Source: Prevotellaceae bacterium | Lineage (GTDB): Bacteria; Bacteroidota; Bacteroidia; Bacteroidales; UBA932 | Direction: 5' to 3' | Length of the DNA stretch: 6,723 bases | Assembly: GCA_031290755.1 (NCBI GenBank) | Contig: JAITMY010000131.1 | Location: 1-6,723, forward strand | Shown: positions 6,069 to 6,723 of the stretch, piece after piece | How positions within the stretch are numbered: position 1 is the first letter of the stretch | Layout of the letters: each line of letters opens with the position of its first letter | The notes under the pieces: model-generated | What the model was told of the DNA's origin: nothing | The model's database searches: none | What the model saw: only the letters and a program-made list of their open reading frames with translations | Made by a program: the position numbers and the translations under genes

Positions 6069-6723
6069 ATGCCTATAGTTACCCTCACCACCGATTGGGG
6101 ACTTGCCGACTTCTACCTCGCGGCGCTCAAGGGGCGCATCTTAGCCCTCTGCCCGCAGGTGGGCCTTGTGGACGTGTCCCACGACGAAGAGCACCTGAAG
6201 AACATGATGGCCGCCTGCCACAAGCTGCGCCATGCCTGCCCACACTTCCCCGCAGGCAGCATCCACGTGGTAGGCGTCGCCTGCGAGGCCGCACCGCTCG
6301 TGCTCGCAGAGGGAGGAGGGCACCTATTCATCGCACCCAACAACGGATTCCTTAGCCTCACCGTGGACAACATCGCCTGCGCCGTGCACCTCCCCTCAGA
6401 TGAGGGAGGCACAGGGTTCACCCGCATGTTGAGCCTTGTACCCCGCGCCGTCGAGCAGCTGCTGCACGGCGCCACGCCACGGCAGCTCGGCGACCCCGCG
6501 CAGCTCGCCACGCTCATCCCGCGGAAGCCCAAGCTTACCTACCGACCCGCGCAAAGCGCCGGCGGAAAGCAGCAGGCAGCCCACGTCGCCGCCATCGTGG
6601 GGCACGTAGTCCACTTCGACAGCAACGGAAACGCCATTACCGACATCACCCGCGACCTGCTCGAAAGCAGCGCCCGTGGCCGACCCTACTGCATCTACCT
6701 CAACAGCGAGCGATACAAGGTGT
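6069..6723 (+). CDS. SAM hydroxide adenosyltransferase-like (DUF62, chlorinase/fluorinase fold) protein, partial: 3' end beyond the right edge
   Basis: Family members bind S-adenosylmethionine and attack its C5' with hydroxide, chloride or fluoride; the common bacterial type releases adenosine and methionine. The 218 residues visible start MPIVTLTTDWGLADFYLAALKG, with the nucleoside-site Asp at D9. VDVSHD (34-39), FPAGSIHVV (60-68), APNNGFLSL (89-97) and HFDSNGNAITDI (182-193) also match the fold. In the last, D184 and N188 fit the conserved C-terminal D...GN substrate-binding pair. The canonical DPGVG...R segment after IHVV is replaced by VACEAAP (70-76). The usual FHGRD motif reads FTRML (117-121). 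The hydrolase Asp-Arg-His triad therefore seems absent, so catalysis is uncertain. Related Bacteroidetes homologs, from memory, also diverge there. The start is the ATG directly after the mtaB-homolog stop (TAAATG), which implies translational coupling. Some C-terminal residues lie past the edge. Confidence 0.85.
   Translation, partial: MPIVTLTTDWGLADFYLAALKGRILALCPQVGLVDVSHDEEHLKNMMAACHKLRHACPHFPAGSIHVVGVACEAAPLVLAEGGGHLFIAPNNGFLSLTVDNIACAVHLPSDEGGTGFTRMLSLVPRAVEQLLHGATPRQLGDPAQLATLIPRKPKLTYRPAQSAGGKQQAAHVAAIVGHVVHFDSNGNAITDITRDLLESSARGRPYCIYLNSERYKV

Noticed and set aside
5225..6355. A 376-codon plus-strand frame overlapping the mtaB homolog and the DUF62 gene
   Set aside because: It is a +1-type shadow of two well-supported genes. 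The product is dominated by Arg, Ala, Gly and Pro with no recognisable motif.

Overview
The window looks like chromosomal DNA from a member of the Bacteroidota, probably a GC-rich Bacteroidales relative. Four things suggest this: a short 286-residue primary sigma factor without region 1.1, a trp operon in the order trpB-trpE, a promoter matching the Bacteroidetes pattern TTTG / TAnnTTTG, and an A-rich start region without a Shine-Dalgarno sequence. Coding density is very high. The only sizeable gap is a 204-base divergent intergenic region. I saw no RNA genes, CRISPR arrays, insertion sequences or long repeats. The genus cannot be named from the sequence alone.

Left part (1-4487, minus strand): four genes read leftward with almost no space between them. 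In transcription order they are a DegP/HtrA-family periplasmic serine protease (4487-3024), the primary sigma factor RpoD (2984-2124, 39 bases later), tryptophan synthase beta chain TrpB (2108-909, 15 bases later) and anthranilate synthase component I TrpE (starting at 931 or 928, overlapping the end of trpB, and cut by the left edge). I found no convincing promoter or terminator between them. This suggests that the housekeeping sigma factor and the start of the tryptophan operon share one transcription unit.

Right part (4692-6723, plus strand): the first gene encodes a 458-residue homolog of MtaB, the zinc-dependent methanol:corrinoid methyltransferase best known from methylotrophic methanogens and acetogens. 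All three predicted zinc ligands (E164, C220, C266) are in place. Its stop codon is followed at once (TAAATG) by a gene of the SAM hydroxide adenosyltransferase / chlorinase-fluorinase fold family (DUF62), cut by the right edge. That protein keeps nucleoside-site residues but appears to lack the family's Asp-Arg-His hydrolase triad. A good promoter lies before the MtaB homolog.

The left cluster is housekeeping: envelope proteolysis, general transcription and tryptophan synthesis. The right cluster is the unexpected part: a C1-methyl-transfer enzyme and a SAM-binding-fold protein, apparently translationally coupled, with no corrinoid protein or second methyltransferase visible in the window.
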